From contig URMK01000014.1 of the NCBI GenBank assembly GCA_900548905.1, positions 50,143 to 114,142 on the forward strand: a stretch of 64,000 nucleotides of DNA, given 5' to 3'. The notes below the pieces were generated by a model. The model saw nothing but the letters and a program-made list of their open reading frames with translations. It had not been told where the DNA came from and made no database searches. Position numbers and translations under genes: made by a program. This document shows, piece by piece, positions 24,871-33,094 of the stretch. Source of the stretch: an uncultured Lachnospiraceae bacterium (lineage in GTDB: Bacteria > Bacillota > Clostridia > Lachnospirales > Lachnospiraceae). Position 1 is the stretch's first letter; every line of letters starts with the position of its first letter.

Positions 24871-25782
24871 ATGACGAAAAAAACTGAAATTCGTGGCAAT
24901 GGGGTAAAAATAAAAGAATCCGGGGGGTATAAGATATTTAAAGTATTTAATACTTTGATAATGCTGTTTGTTGTTTTTGTAACCCTGTATCCTTTTATTT
25001 ACCTGGTAGCACAGTCATTCAGCTCGGAGGGAGCTATTTATGCAGGAAAAGTCAGCTTTTTTCCGGTGGAATTTACAGCAAAGACCTATCAGGTCATTTT
25101 GAGTAAACCGGACTTTTTCCTGTATTACAGAAATACAATCGTCTATTCGCTGCTGGGTACTTTGATTTCCGTTGCCGGTTCTGCTATGCTCGCTTATCCG
25201 TTATCTAAGGAACGCCTGGTATTAAACAAATTTTTCACCCCCTTTGTAGTGTTTACCATGTTTTTTGCAGGAGGTATGATACCAAACTATATATTGATTG
25301 CTCAGGCGCTTCATATGAGAGATACCATGTGGGCATTAATCATTCCGGGGGCAATCAGCACCTATAATGTTCTGATTATGAAATCCTTTTTTGCAAGTCT
25401 GCCGGGAGAATTGGAAGAAGCTGCTTCCATTGACGGAATGAATGCCTATGGAACTTTTCTGAAAATTATACTTCCTTTGTCCAAGCCGATAATGGCGACG
25501 ATGTTCCTTTTCTATATCGTAGGTATTTGGAATAACTGGTTTGGGCCTTTTTTGTACCTGGATACAAAAGGAAAATGGCCGGTAGCCCTTTATTTACGAC
25601 AGATAATTATGGGCGCTACAGGGACCGCCGAAATTGGTGCGGTATCTGACGAAGCAAGCCAGATATCGGCAAATGTGCGTTCCTGCTGTATGGTATTGAC
25701 CGCAGCGCCTATCATCTGTGTCTATCCTTTTGTCCAAAAGTATTTTGTACAGGGTATGATGATCGGGTCTGTGAAGGGATAA
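24871..25782 (+). CDS. ABC sugar transporter permease (YtcP/LplC-like)
   Basis: About 303 residues, second permease of the importer, with six predicted helices. The cytoplasmic signature EEAASIDGMNAYGTFLKIILP is at about 189-208, and the C-terminal VQKYFVQGMMIGSVKG ending is diagnostic of this family. AAGGAGAG at 24859 lies at the end of the upstream permease gene, giving a gap of ten bases. It would pair with the LplB-like protein to form the transmembrane channel for an acidic xylo-oligosaccharide. Confidence 0.92.
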   Translation: MTKKTEIRGNGVKIKESGGYKIFKVFNTLIMLFVVFVTLYPFIYLVAQSFSSEGAIYAGKVSFFPVEFTAKTYQVILSKPDFFLYYRNTIVYSLLGTLISVAGSAMLAYPLSKERLVLNKFFTPFVVFTMFFAGGMIPNYILIAQALHMRDTMWALIIPGAISTYNVLIMKSFFASLPGELEEAASIDGMNAYGTFLKIILPLSKPIMATMFLFYIVGIWNNWFGPFLYLDTKGKWPVALYLRQIIMGATGTAEIGAVSDEASQISANVRSCCMVLTAAPIICVYPFVQKYFVQGMMIGSVKG

Positions 25783-25864
25783 AATTATCCTGCATGTTTG
25801 TTCGGTTTTACAGAGCAGCGGGGGCAGGTTAATAGTAAATAATTAATCAATAGGAGGACTAAGT

Positions 25865-27565
25865 ATGAATGTAAAAAAAGTACTGGGGGCGGCGCTTGCG
25901 GGAATTATGATATTTTCCCTGGCGGCCTGCAAAGAAAGCACAACGGATGCAGGAAAGGAAAATGCCGCCGAAACGGCCACAAATGTTGCGGATATGCTGG
26001 ATACGGATGTGGCGGCCGATTCGGAGGAAGCACAGCTCGATTATACTTATGGGGAGGATGTAACTTTCCATTCCGATGAGCCGGTGACTTATTCTATGAT
26101 GTATTCGGATCATGAGAATTATCCGTATCAGGAGGATTGGCTGCTTTGGTCAGAGATTCAGAAAAGAACAAATGTTACATTTGATTTGACGGTGATAGCA
26201 AGAACCGATTATGAGGATAAAAAATCAGTTCTCGTCAATTCAGGAGATTCCCCCTATATTATTCCTAAAACATATGAAGAAGGCAAATATGTAAACGGAG
26301 GCCAGGTGGTTGCTATCTCCGATTGGGTAAAGTATATGCCCAACTATCAGAAATGTGTGAAAGAATGGAATATGGCCGATGATTTAAAGAGTAAGCTGCA
26401 GGCTGACGGTAAATACTATGTACTTCCCGGTTTATGGGAAATCGGGGGAGGCGGTTATTCCTTTATTATCCGTAAGGATATATTTGAAGAGGCCGGCGTG
26501 GATGTTACTGAACTGGAAAAAACCTGGACCTATGAGGATTTCTATGAAGCATGTAAAAAAGTAAAGGAGTATACCGGCTGTGATTATGTAATATCGGATA
26601 TGTCCAAGGGTGACTGTCTGCTTAATATTTCTTCCATATCTTATGGCGTGAAGGCCGGATGGGGAATTTCCAACGGATTGGCTTTTGATCATGAAAAAGA
26701 AGAATATTATTTTGCGGATGCCACGGATAATATGAAAGAATGGCTTGCAATGCTTAACAAAATGGTAAAAGACGGGATTTTGGATCCGGAATCCTTTTCT
26801 CAGGAAGATGATTCGGCAAAGGCCAAGTTTTTTACAGGCGAAACATATGCGATGACCGGAAATTATCAGAATCTCAATGATTATGCCATGCAGATGCAGG
26901 CAGATGATGCCCAGTTATATATGACTGTTGCTCCAGGCGGCCCCGCAGGACTTTTGCAGATGGAGAATTCCAGGCTGGAAAACGGTGTTATGATCTCCCA
27001 AAATGCATTGGATGATCTTGGGGAAGAAGGCTTTATTAAAATGCTGCGTTTTGTTGACTGGTTATGGTATTCAGAGGAAGGACACCTTCTGGCCCAGTGG
27101 GGTGTGGAAGGGGAGACTTATACCAAAGATGCAAATGGGGATATTGTGTTGAATCCGGATATTACCTACAGCGGCTTAAATCCGGAGGCCTCCAAAAAGC
27201 TGAATGCGGATTATGGCTTTGCAGGAGGGGTATTTGCTTACGGAGGTTCCGCATGGATTAAAAATTCCAGGATGACAACGGCTGAAGAAAAGGATTTTGA
27301 TGCAAGAATCAGGGAATATAGAGAAATGAGGCCGATTGATCCTCCCTTTATGGCAAATGAAGAGGAAACGGAAGAATTGACGCTGATTCAGACACCATTG
27401 ATTGACGGCACAAAAACCTGGATTCAGAAATTTATTACCGGACAGGCGGATATTGATTCGCAATGGGATGCATACATATCAGAAATAAAGAATTTAGGCG
27501 CTGATAATTATGTGACCAAGGTAAATGAGATATTTGCGAAAAATAAAAGTAAGCTCGGATATTAA
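25865..27565 (+). CDS. ABC oligosaccharide-binding lipoprotein
   Basis: About 566 residues. The signal peptide ends in the lipobox SLAAC with Cys22, so the protein is anchored outside the cell. The rest is an LplA-type extracellular solute-binding protein (residues about 60-560, PVTYSMMYSDHENYPYQEDW, ... WDAYISEIKNLG at the end), the large class used for oligosaccharides. It follows the permeases, unlike the common order with the binding protein first. AGGAGG at 25853 gives a strong start. A terminator ends the operon 20 bases after the stop. Confidence 0.92.
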   Translation: MNVKKVLGAALAGIMIFSLAACKESTTDAGKENAAETATNVADMLDTDVAADSEEAQLDYTYGEDVTFHSDEPVTYSMMYSDHENYPYQEDWLLWSEIQKRTNVTFDLTVIARTDYEDKKSVLVNSGDSPYIIPKTYEEGKYVNGGQVVAISDWVKYMPNYQKCVKEWNMADDLKSKLQADGKYYVLPGLWEIGGGGYSFIIRKDIFEEAGVDVTELEKTWTYEDFYEACKKVKEYTGCDYVISDMSKGDCLLNISSISYGVKAGWGISNGLAFDHEKEEYYFADATDNMKEWLAMLNKMVKDGILDPESFSQEDDSAKAKFFTGETYAMTGNYQNLNDYAMQMQADDAQLYMTVAPGGPAGLLQMENSRLENGVMISQNALDDLGEEGFIKMLRFVDWLWYSEEGHLLAQWGVEGETYTKDANGDIVLNPDITYSGLNPEASKKLNADYGFAGGVFAYGGSAWIKNSRMTTAEEKDFDARIREYREMRPIDPPFMANEEETEELTLIQTPLIDGTKTWIQKFITGQADIDSQWDAYISEIKNLGADNYVTKVNEIFAKNKSKLGY

Positions 27566-27584
27566 CAGGAAAAAGGGGGTTGTG

Positions 27585-27613
27585 AAAAATGGAGTTGGAC
27601 AAACTCCATTTTT
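27585..27613 (+). terminator. Terminator of the xylo-oligosaccharide operon
   Basis: AAAAATGGAGTT at 27585-27596 and AACTCCATTTTT at 27602-27613 form a perfect 12-bp stem with a five-base loop, and the T-run forms part of the stem. It can work in both directions. Confidence 0.85.
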
Positions 27614-27641
27614 CCGGCCTCTTCTATATTTGAAAAAACGG

Positions 27642-27764
27642 TCAGGCGTACAAAAGCGCTTCTGCCAGGATGCGCCTGGAAGCTGCCATTTCTTCTCCGC
27701 TGCCCTTCATCTGCTTGACGAATAGTGCATTCAGGTCAAGCGGTATCGCCCCGGCTTTATCCAG
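27642..27764 (-). pseudogene. Minus-strand gene fragment, unrecognised
   Basis: Read on the minus strand it ends at a TGA at 27642-27644 and gives LDKAGAIPLDLNALFVKQMK, then MAASRRILAEALLYA, protein-like sequence with no start. It has no counterpart in the genes around it. It may be the C-terminal end of a gene lost by deletion, lying between the operon terminator and the AAA15 pair. Confidence 0.4.
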
Positions 27765-27769
27765 ACAGG

Positions 27770-27888
27770 AAGTTAAAGTTAAGGCATTAAACAAAATGAA
27801 GGAACGAATTCAATGGCTGGCAGAAGAAAATACAGAGCTGAAAAAAAGTGTATTGCTTCAAGAGAAGCTTTCTCTCATAATGCCATAA
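27770..27888 (+). pseudogene. Small coiled-coil fragment
   Basis: The open frame ends KALNKMKERIQWLAEENTEL, KKSVLLQEKLSLIMP, a helical, leucine-zipper-like tail. It begins abruptly at the edge of the minus-strand fragment, and the only ATG (27796) has no ribosome site. It resembles the C-terminal end of a regulator or transposase-like protein, but no family is identified. Confidence 0.35.
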
Positions 27889-27898
27889 AAATAAATAG

Positions 27899-27944
27899 AA
27901 TCAACATCTAATTTTTAAATTTAATGAAATTAGATGTTGATTTT
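27899..27944 (+). terminator. Strong terminator before the AAA15 promoter
   Basis: AATCAACATCTAATTT at 27899-27914 pairs perfectly with AAATTAGATGTTGATT at 27927-27942 and is followed by TTT. It insulates the next promoter from upstream transcription. Confidence 0.8.
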
Positions 27945-27953
27945 TGCTCGATA

Positions 27954-27962
27954 TGGTATACT
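27954..27962 (+). promoter_or_regulatory. Extended -10 promoter of the AAA15/RloB pair
   Basis: TGG-TATACT at 27954-27962 is an extended -10 element, with a second TATAAT at 27964-27969. No clear -35 lies at the standard distance. Transcription would start near 27970, about 38 bases before the ATPase gene. Confidence 0.55.
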
Positions 27963-28007
27963 CTATAATAGAAAGATATCATAGTTGTCCAGAACGAGGA
28001 GATTATT

Positions 28008-29303
28008 ATGCTGATACAATTTAACTTTAAGAATTTCAAATCATTTCGTGATGAAGTGTCGCTGGATTTGTCAGCGACTAAAATAACAGAACATGAGGAT
28101 CACGTTGTGGATATCGCAAATGACAAGCTGCTCAAGGTCGCTGCAATTTACGGCGCTAACGCAAGTGGTAAGTCAAATGTGTATGAGGCGTTTGACTATA
28201 TGAGCTATTATGTAGAAGAGTCTTTTAAATTTGGAGATGAGGAAGAAGGCCGCCGGAAAAAGGAGGAGGACTATCTGAAAGTTACTCCATTTCTGTTTGA
28301 TGATAACAGCCGCAATGAAGAGACCACATTTGAGGTCTTTTATGTAGATAATTCTGAAAATACCGGAAAGATATACCAATACGGGTTTTCCTTAAAAGCA
28401 GATGAGGTAGTGGAAGAATGGCTGTATTCCAAAGCCAAGACAGCAAGAAAAAATTACAGGACCATGTTTTACCGTAAAAAAGGGGAAGAACTGGAAATGA
28501 ATGGATTCTCCAAGAGCCATGTGGAGAATATTAAAGCGTCTCTGAATAAAGAAGCGCTAATCGTTTCTCTGGGTGCAAAGCTGCGGGTTGCTAAACTCAA
28601 GAAGGTGAGGGAATGGTTTCTGAATAATGATATCATTGATTTTGGTGACCCGACAGAGAACTTCTTCCGCTCCAGAGTCCTTCCGGATGGGTTTACAGAT
28701 AGTAAGGAAGTGCAGGAGAATGTGGTTAAATATTTTGCTTCCTTTGATGAGTCAATACAGGATTTTGAAGTGGAAGAACTGCAGCCGGAAGACGAGAAGG
28801 ATACGGGCAAAAGCTTTACAATTGATGCCCTCCATAAAAAAGTGGGAAGCCAGGAGATGGCCTCCATTCCGTTGAAGCAGGAATCCAGCGGCACACTGAA
28901 AATGTTTGCGCTTTATCCATCGTTGAAAGACGTGCTGGATAATGGGGGAACATTGTTTATTGACGAGCTGAATGCCAGGCTGCATCCGTTGTTGGTCCGG
29001 AATATCATATTGACCTTTTTGTCACCAGAAATTAATACACAGAATGCCCAGCTTATTTTTACTACACACGATATCTGGCAGTTTTCTAATGAGCTGCTGC
29101 GAAGGGATGAGATCTGGATGGTTAATAAAAACAGGGATGGAGTATCAGAACTGTATTCATTGGCGGAGTTTAAAGACGGGGACGGTAATAAAGTGCGAAG
29201 AGATGAGGCTTTGGCAAAGAATTATCTTACAGGAAACTATGGAGCCATACCGGCATTGAAACCGATGAAGATGCTTACAGGGGGAACTGCGGATGGCGAG
29301 TAA
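28008..29303 (+). CDS. AAA15-type ATPase (RloA-like), candidate defence
   Basis: About 431 residues, an SMC-like AAA ATPase of the COG1106 type. Walker A GANASGKS at 49-56 follows the family N-terminus (IQFNFKNFKSFRDEVSL). A signature-like QESSGTLKMFALYP and Walker B LFIDELN at about 316-322 with the D-loop/H-loop region (QLIFTTHDIWQFSN) are present. The paired gene is RloB-like and overlaps its end by 11 bases. ATPase-nuclease pairs of this type occur in anti-phage islands, so a defence role is inferred; no phage target is known. AGGAG near 27998 is the start site. Confidence 0.85.
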   Translation: MLIQFNFKNFKSFRDEVSLDLSATKITEHEDHVVDIANDKLLKVAAIYGANASGKSNVYEAFDYMSYYVEESFKFGDEEEGRRKKEEDYLKVTPFLFDDNSRNEETTFEVFYVDNSENTGKIYQYGFSLKADEVVEEWLYSKAKTARKNYRTMFYRKKGEELEMNGFSKSHVENIKASLNKEALIVSLGAKLRVAKLKKVREWFLNNDIIDFGDPTENFFRSRVLPDGFTDSKEVQENVVKYFASFDESIQDFEVEELQPEDEKDTGKSFTIDALHKKVGSQEMASIPLKQESSGTLKMFALYPSLKDVLDNGGTLFIDELNARLHPLLVRNIILTFLSPEINTQNAQLIFTTHDIWQFSNELLRRDEIWMVNKNRDGVSELYSLAEFKDGDGNKVRRDEALAKNYLTGNYGAIPALKPMKMLTGGTADGE

Positions 29304-29961
29304 AAGCGGAGAAAAACCCAGTGACCGCAGGTCTGGGAAAAGAAAAGACCGGAACCGGAGTGTGGGAACAAGAATACCGGAGTTGGGATATTATCTGATT
29401 GTGACCGATACGGAGGAGACGGAGAAAAATTATTTTGAGGGTCTGCGGGACAGTATTCCGGCAGGACTGAAAGATCGTCTGGTGATAAAAGTGGAAAAGG
29501 CCAAGACGGTAGAACTGGTGGAACGGGCGCTGGAGCTTGCAAATAAGGAGCCGCAGTACCGTATTCCATGGATTGTCTTTGACAGGGATCAGGTAAAGGA
29601 TTTTGATGATATTATTCTGGCGGCAGAGAAAAGCGGTGTGGGAGCCGGCTGGTCTAATCCCTGTTTTGAGATTTGGATGTATGCCTACTTTGGCGAGATG
29701 CCGGCGATATGGGAGTCATATACTTGCTGTGACCGGTTTGCGGATAAGTTTGAAAAGGTTACGGGGCAGAAATATTTTAAGAAGGATAAAGATATTTACC
29801 GCAAACTGGTGCAGTATGGGGATGAGCAAAAGGCAATTCAGATAGCCGGGCGGTGTTGCAGGAAGTGCGTGGATGATGGGAAGGATAAGCCGTCGGAGAT
29901 GTGGCCGGCTTGTATGGTGCAGGGGTTGGTGGAGGAAATAAGACTAAAAATACAGTTATAA
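29293..29961 (+). CDS. RloB-like protein, candidate effector nuclease
   Basis: About 222 residues. The RloB pattern is visible: VTDTEETEKNYFEGL at about 37-51, the acidic WIVFDRDQVKDFDDI near 93-107 (Asp97 and Asp99), and GWSNPCFEIWMYAYF near 119-133. These resemble the Glu and Asp-x-Asp arrangement of TOPRIM-like folds, which would make it a metal-dependent nuclease controlled by the ATPase. The first 30 residues are basic and low-complexity. The start overlaps the ATPase gene by 11 bases. The fold call is tentative, the family call good. Confidence 0.8.
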   Translation: MASKSGEKPSDRRSGKRKDRNRSVGTRIPELGYYLIVTDTEETEKNYFEGLRDSIPAGLKDRLVIKVEKAKTVELVERALELANKEPQYRIPWIVFDRDQVKDFDDIILAAEKSGVGAGWSNPCFEIWMYAYFGEMPAIWESYTCCDRFADKFEKVTGQKYFKKDKDIYRKLVQYGDEQKAIQIAGRCCRKCVDDGKDKPSEMWPACMVQGLVEEIRLKIQL

Positions 29962-29962
29962 T

Positions 29963-30094
29963 GGGGAGAAACGGGATGGATCAAATAAAGGTACTGTGGT
30001 ATATGATGCAGAGTTAATTCTGGACGGATATGAGGATTTTATTTATTACGGAATAGCTTTCTATAAAAAGCTCTGCAGGGTAACCGTTGAATAA
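29963..30094 (+). pseudogene. Short protein remnant after RloB
   Basis: An open frame follows the RloB stop without its own start and reads GTVVYDAELILDGYEDFIYY, GIAFYKKLCRVTVE to TAA at 30092-30094. It looks like the C-terminal end of a lost gene. A terminator follows at 30112, so the fragment lies on the same transcript as the ATPase pair. No family identified. Confidence 0.4.
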
Positions 30095-30111
30095 TAAAAA
30101 AGTGAAATATC

Positions 30112-30166
30112 AAAAGGGCTGCACATCGATTTCGGGTTTTCCCCGTGTTTGGTTGCAGCCCTTTTT
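30112..30166 (+). terminator. Terminator between the RloB region and the ABC exporter
   Basis: AAAAGGGCTGCA at 30112-30123 pairs with TGCAGCCCTTTT at 30154-30165, with an inner CGGG/CCCG hairpin and a T-tract on the plus strand. The converse strand also has a short T-run, so it may serve the minus-strand exporter as well. Confidence 0.8.
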
Positions 30167-30207
30167 AATCCGCTCTTCCTCTGCTCGACGAATTATATTA
30201 CGGTTTT

Positions 30208-31932
30208 TTACTGAGATAAGGTGTACAGGGAATAAAAATAAGCTTTATTTTTCATCAGGCTGTCAAAGGTTCCATGCTCTGCCAGGCGGCCGTCCTTTAC
30301 TACCAGGATATCATCAAAGCGCCGGAGAAGGATTTCTTCCAGGCGGTGGGTGACAAGGATCCGGGTTATTCCGTCCAGGGACAGGATCGCTGAGGTTATT
30401 TCAAAGGCAGTGGCGGCATCCAGTGCGGCGGTGGCTTCGTCGGCCAGCAGGACCGGCGTGCTCCGCAGCAGGCAGCGGGCTATGGAAATGCGTTGCCGTT
30501 CCCCGCCGGACAGGGAACTTCCGTTTTCGCCGCACAGATAATCGGCGCCTTTTGATGCAAGGAACGATTCCAGGCCGGCCTGACGGACTGCGCGCTCTTT
30601 CTGTTCTTCGGGGAATTCCCGGAACATAGTGATATTATCCTGGATAGAGCTGTTGAAGAGAAAAACGTTCTGTTGTATGACAGAGATGAGATCATACAGG
30701 GAATCCGGTTTAAAACAACAAAGCTCTTTTCCGTCATAACAGATATGTCCCTGATAGTCCATGTAGCTTCCCTGGAGGAGCTGGAGCAGAGTGGATTTCC
30801 CGCAGCCGGAGTTGCCGACGATGGCATAGGTTTTGCCTGCGTCAAAACGATAGGTGATATTTTTGAGTACCGGTTCCTCAGGAGTATAGGAAAAGCTTAC
30901 ATTTTCTAAGGTTATAGAATCCCGGAGGGTATGGGGGGCCGGAGTGCCGCCCTGTTCCTGACCGGCGGAAAGGGAGGATGCCAGCTTATCTATCAGGGCA
31001 TTGGAGGCATTCTTGTTTGCCAGAATTTGGGGCAGCTGTGAAATAGAAGATTCGGCCATTTCCATCAGCTGTACAAATACTAAAACTACACCGGCGGTGA
31101 CACCGTATCCTTTGATTGCGAGCAGCGCACCCAGAAGGAATACGAAAAATAAGGCCAGCAGTCCGGAAGCCGCGCATAGGTTCTGCAGGATGCTGCGGGT
31201 ACGGTTGGCGCTGCATTTGCTTTTCTGACTGGCGGCGTTATAACGGACAAACAGGCGGATAGCTTCGGGCTGGGCTTTAAAGCTTTTTATCACAGGAAAA
31301 CCCGCCAGCAGATCCTTTAGCTCCGCCAGGAAATACTCGTTTTGATCGGATACTTTTTTCTCCTGAACAGCCAGCCGACGGCCCGCCAGCAGGGAAGCAG
31401 CCAGAGGCAGCAGGGACGCGGCGGCAGCGGCAAGGGTCAGAGGAAGGCTGTAATAGAGCATCAGGCAGAAAGCGCCGGCCAGCATCAGAAAACTGCCGGG
31501 CAGAGTGAACAGTGCGGTCAGATAATTCGTTTCAATGCTTACCGTGTCAATGGTCAGGGCCGAGAGATAGGTAGAGGTATTTTCATTGTGGAAAGTACCC
31601 GTACCTTTCCGGGTCAGCTCTTCAAAAGCATAATCACGGTACTGCTGTACGGCGCGCCGTATAAAAAGCGGGCGGGCATAGCAGCCCACAGCCATAATTA
31701 CCCCCATTAGGGCAAAGGAGAGCAGCAGGCTGGCGCTGATCCCGGCAAGGCTGAACGCGGCAGGGGTTCCGGCGGCAATGTCGATAAGCTGCTGCATTTG
31801 CCAGGAAATAAGCAGGTTCAGAGGCGTATTCAGTACGACTGCGGCCATGGCGAGAACAGCAGCGGTGTGGTTATTCCGGAAAAAACAGCGGGTGAGGGCC
31901 TTGCGGGTTTGGTTTCTGTCACGGGTCATCAT
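30208..31932 (-). CDS. ABC exporter, fused membrane and ATPase domains
   Basis: About 574 residues. An N-terminal six-helix transmembrane domain (about 20-290) is followed by an ATPase domain with Walker A GNSGCGKSTLL, signature LSGGERQRIS, Walker B VLLADEATAALD and the switch His (VTHRLEE). It would act as a dimer exporting an unknown drug, lipid or peptide. The start at 31932 is set by GGAGGG nine bases upstream; the frame extends 63 residues further, but that is the out-of-frame regulator sequence. It overlaps the regulator gene end by 14 bases, so they form one operon. Confidence 0.88.
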   Translation of the reverse strand: MMTRDRNQTRKALTRCFFRNNHTAAVLAMAAVVLNTPLNLLISWQMQQLIDIAAGTPAAFSLAGISASLLLSFALMGVIMAVGCYARPLFIRRAVQQYRDYAFEELTRKGTGTFHNENTSTYLSALTIDTVSIETNYLTALFTLPGSFLMLAGAFCLMLYYSLPLTLAAAAASLLPLAASLLAGRRLAVQEKKVSDQNEYFLAELKDLLAGFPVIKSFKAQPEAIRLFVRYNAASQKSKCSANRTRSILQNLCAASGLLALFFVFLLGALLAIKGYGVTAGVVLVFVQLMEMAESSISQLPQILANKNASNALIDKLASSLSAGQEQGGTPAPHTLRDSITLENVSFSYTPEEPVLKNITYRFDAGKTYAIVGNSGCGKSTLLQLLQGSYMDYQGHICYDGKELCCFKPDSLYDLISVIQQNVFLFNSSIQDNITMFREFPEEQKERAVRQAGLESFLASKGADYLCGENGSSLSGGERQRISIARCLLRSTPVLLADEATAALDAATAFEITSAILSLDGITRILVTHRLEEILLRRFDDILVVKDGRLAEHGTFDSLMKNKAYFYSLYTLSQ

Positions 31933-33004
31933 CGGTAATTTCCCTCCATAGTTCCCGCAGCTTTCCGCTGCCTGTGCCCGTTCCCTGAAGGATGCTGTTT
32001 TCCAGGCCCTGTATGGCTGTCGGGCCGAAACTGTCGGATAGCAGGAGCGGTTCTGTGCCGTGGTAAAAACGGATGTTTTCCATGGTGTAGACCGGTGCGG
32101 CATCAAACAGGCTGGCGGCATGGTACGCCTTTAGCAGACTGTCTTTGGCAGAGGGCAGGTCTCCTGTGTCCGCGTAAATCTGTGCCTGCAGATGAAGCAG
32201 TACCACTCCGGCTTTATCCAGATAGGAAACCTTTCCGGGAATTTTCAGACCATCGAGGATCTGCCGCATCCAACAGAGAACCTGCAATGCTTCGCAAGGA
32301 TTCCCGGTTTGTGAGGCACAGGAGGCTATTCCCATGGTCACCCGGATCAACTCCGTAATTTGATCCAGTGTGGAGGCGGAAAGATAGAACAGGGCCTCTT
32401 CATAACGTCCCAATGAGGAAAGGAGAGAACCGATACGCCCGTTGTTGGTACCCGCGTAATTATATTTTTTATATTGGGCAATTGCCCGATCCGTTTCCCC
32501 CAGAGACGACCATATCTGGGCGATTTGGCTTTGAATCACGGCTTCGTCAAGCTGTTCATCCGTATTCTGATCCAGGAGCAGAAGGCTGTGCTCCAGCAGC
32601 TGGCGGGAGCGGTGAAGAAGCTCCCGGTTGTGCTGCTCCGTACCTATGCAATCATATAAATCGGCGGCACGATAAACCACATCAAAGTGGTTCGGATATT
32701 TTAATAACGCCCTTTTAGATTCCCGGACGGCGTCTTCATATTTTTTCTCCAGCATCAGGGAGCGTATTCGCCCGGCTGACTGTCCGGCATCTGTATTCTG
32801 CAGCTGGTAGCCCAGCAGTACATCCACGGAAATGCCGAACAATGCAGCAAGCTCCAGGATTGAAGAAAGATCAGGAGTGGTTGCGCCGCTTTCCCACTTG
32901 GAAACGGCACCTACCGTAACCCCCATGGCTTCCGCAAGCTGTTCCTGAGTCAGACCCGCGGCCTTTCGGCTGGCCCGTATTGTTTCCGCTAACAGTATTT
33001 TCAT
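31919..33004 (-). CDS. XRE regulator with TPR-like repeats
   Basis: About 361 residues. The N-terminal helix-turn-helix is of the XRE/Cro type (IRASRKAAGLTQEQLAEAMG, then VSKWESGATTPDLSS), and the long C-terminal part is made of helical TPR-like repeats (YEDAVRESKRALLKYPNHFD, DRAIAQYKKYNY, YEEALFYL). Such proteins often sense a peptide or small ligand and control the next gene, here the ABC exporter it overlaps. ATG at 33004 follows AAGGAGG. Its ligand is unknown. Confidence 0.88.
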   Translation of the reverse strand: MKILLAETIRASRKAAGLTQEQLAEAMGVTVGAVSKWESGATTPDLSSILELAALFGISVDVLLGYQLQNTDAGQSAGRIRSLMLEKKYEDAVRESKRALLKYPNHFDVVYRAADLYDCIGTEQHNRELLHRSRQLLEHSLLLLDQNTDEQLDEAVIQSQIAQIWSSLGETDRAIAQYKKYNYAGTNNGRIGSLLSSLGRYEEALFYLSASTLDQITELIRVTMGIASCASQTGNPCEALQVLCWMRQILDGLKIPGKVSYLDKAGVVLLHLQAQIYADTGDLPSAKDSLLKAYHAASLFDAAPVYTMENIRFYHGTEPLLLSDSFGPTAIQGLENSILQGTGTGSGKLRELWREITDDDP

Positions 33005-33094
33005 AGAATACCTCCTTATACGGTTAATCATAACGGAAACAGCCAGCCTTGAAAAGCTACGGGTAGTAATATTAAGAAATAAAAAAGTTTCCTG

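Noticed and set aside
30208..32121. N-terminal extension of the ABC exporter to 32121
   Set aside because: The first 63 residues are the regulator gene read in another frame; a ribosome site lies just before 31932.
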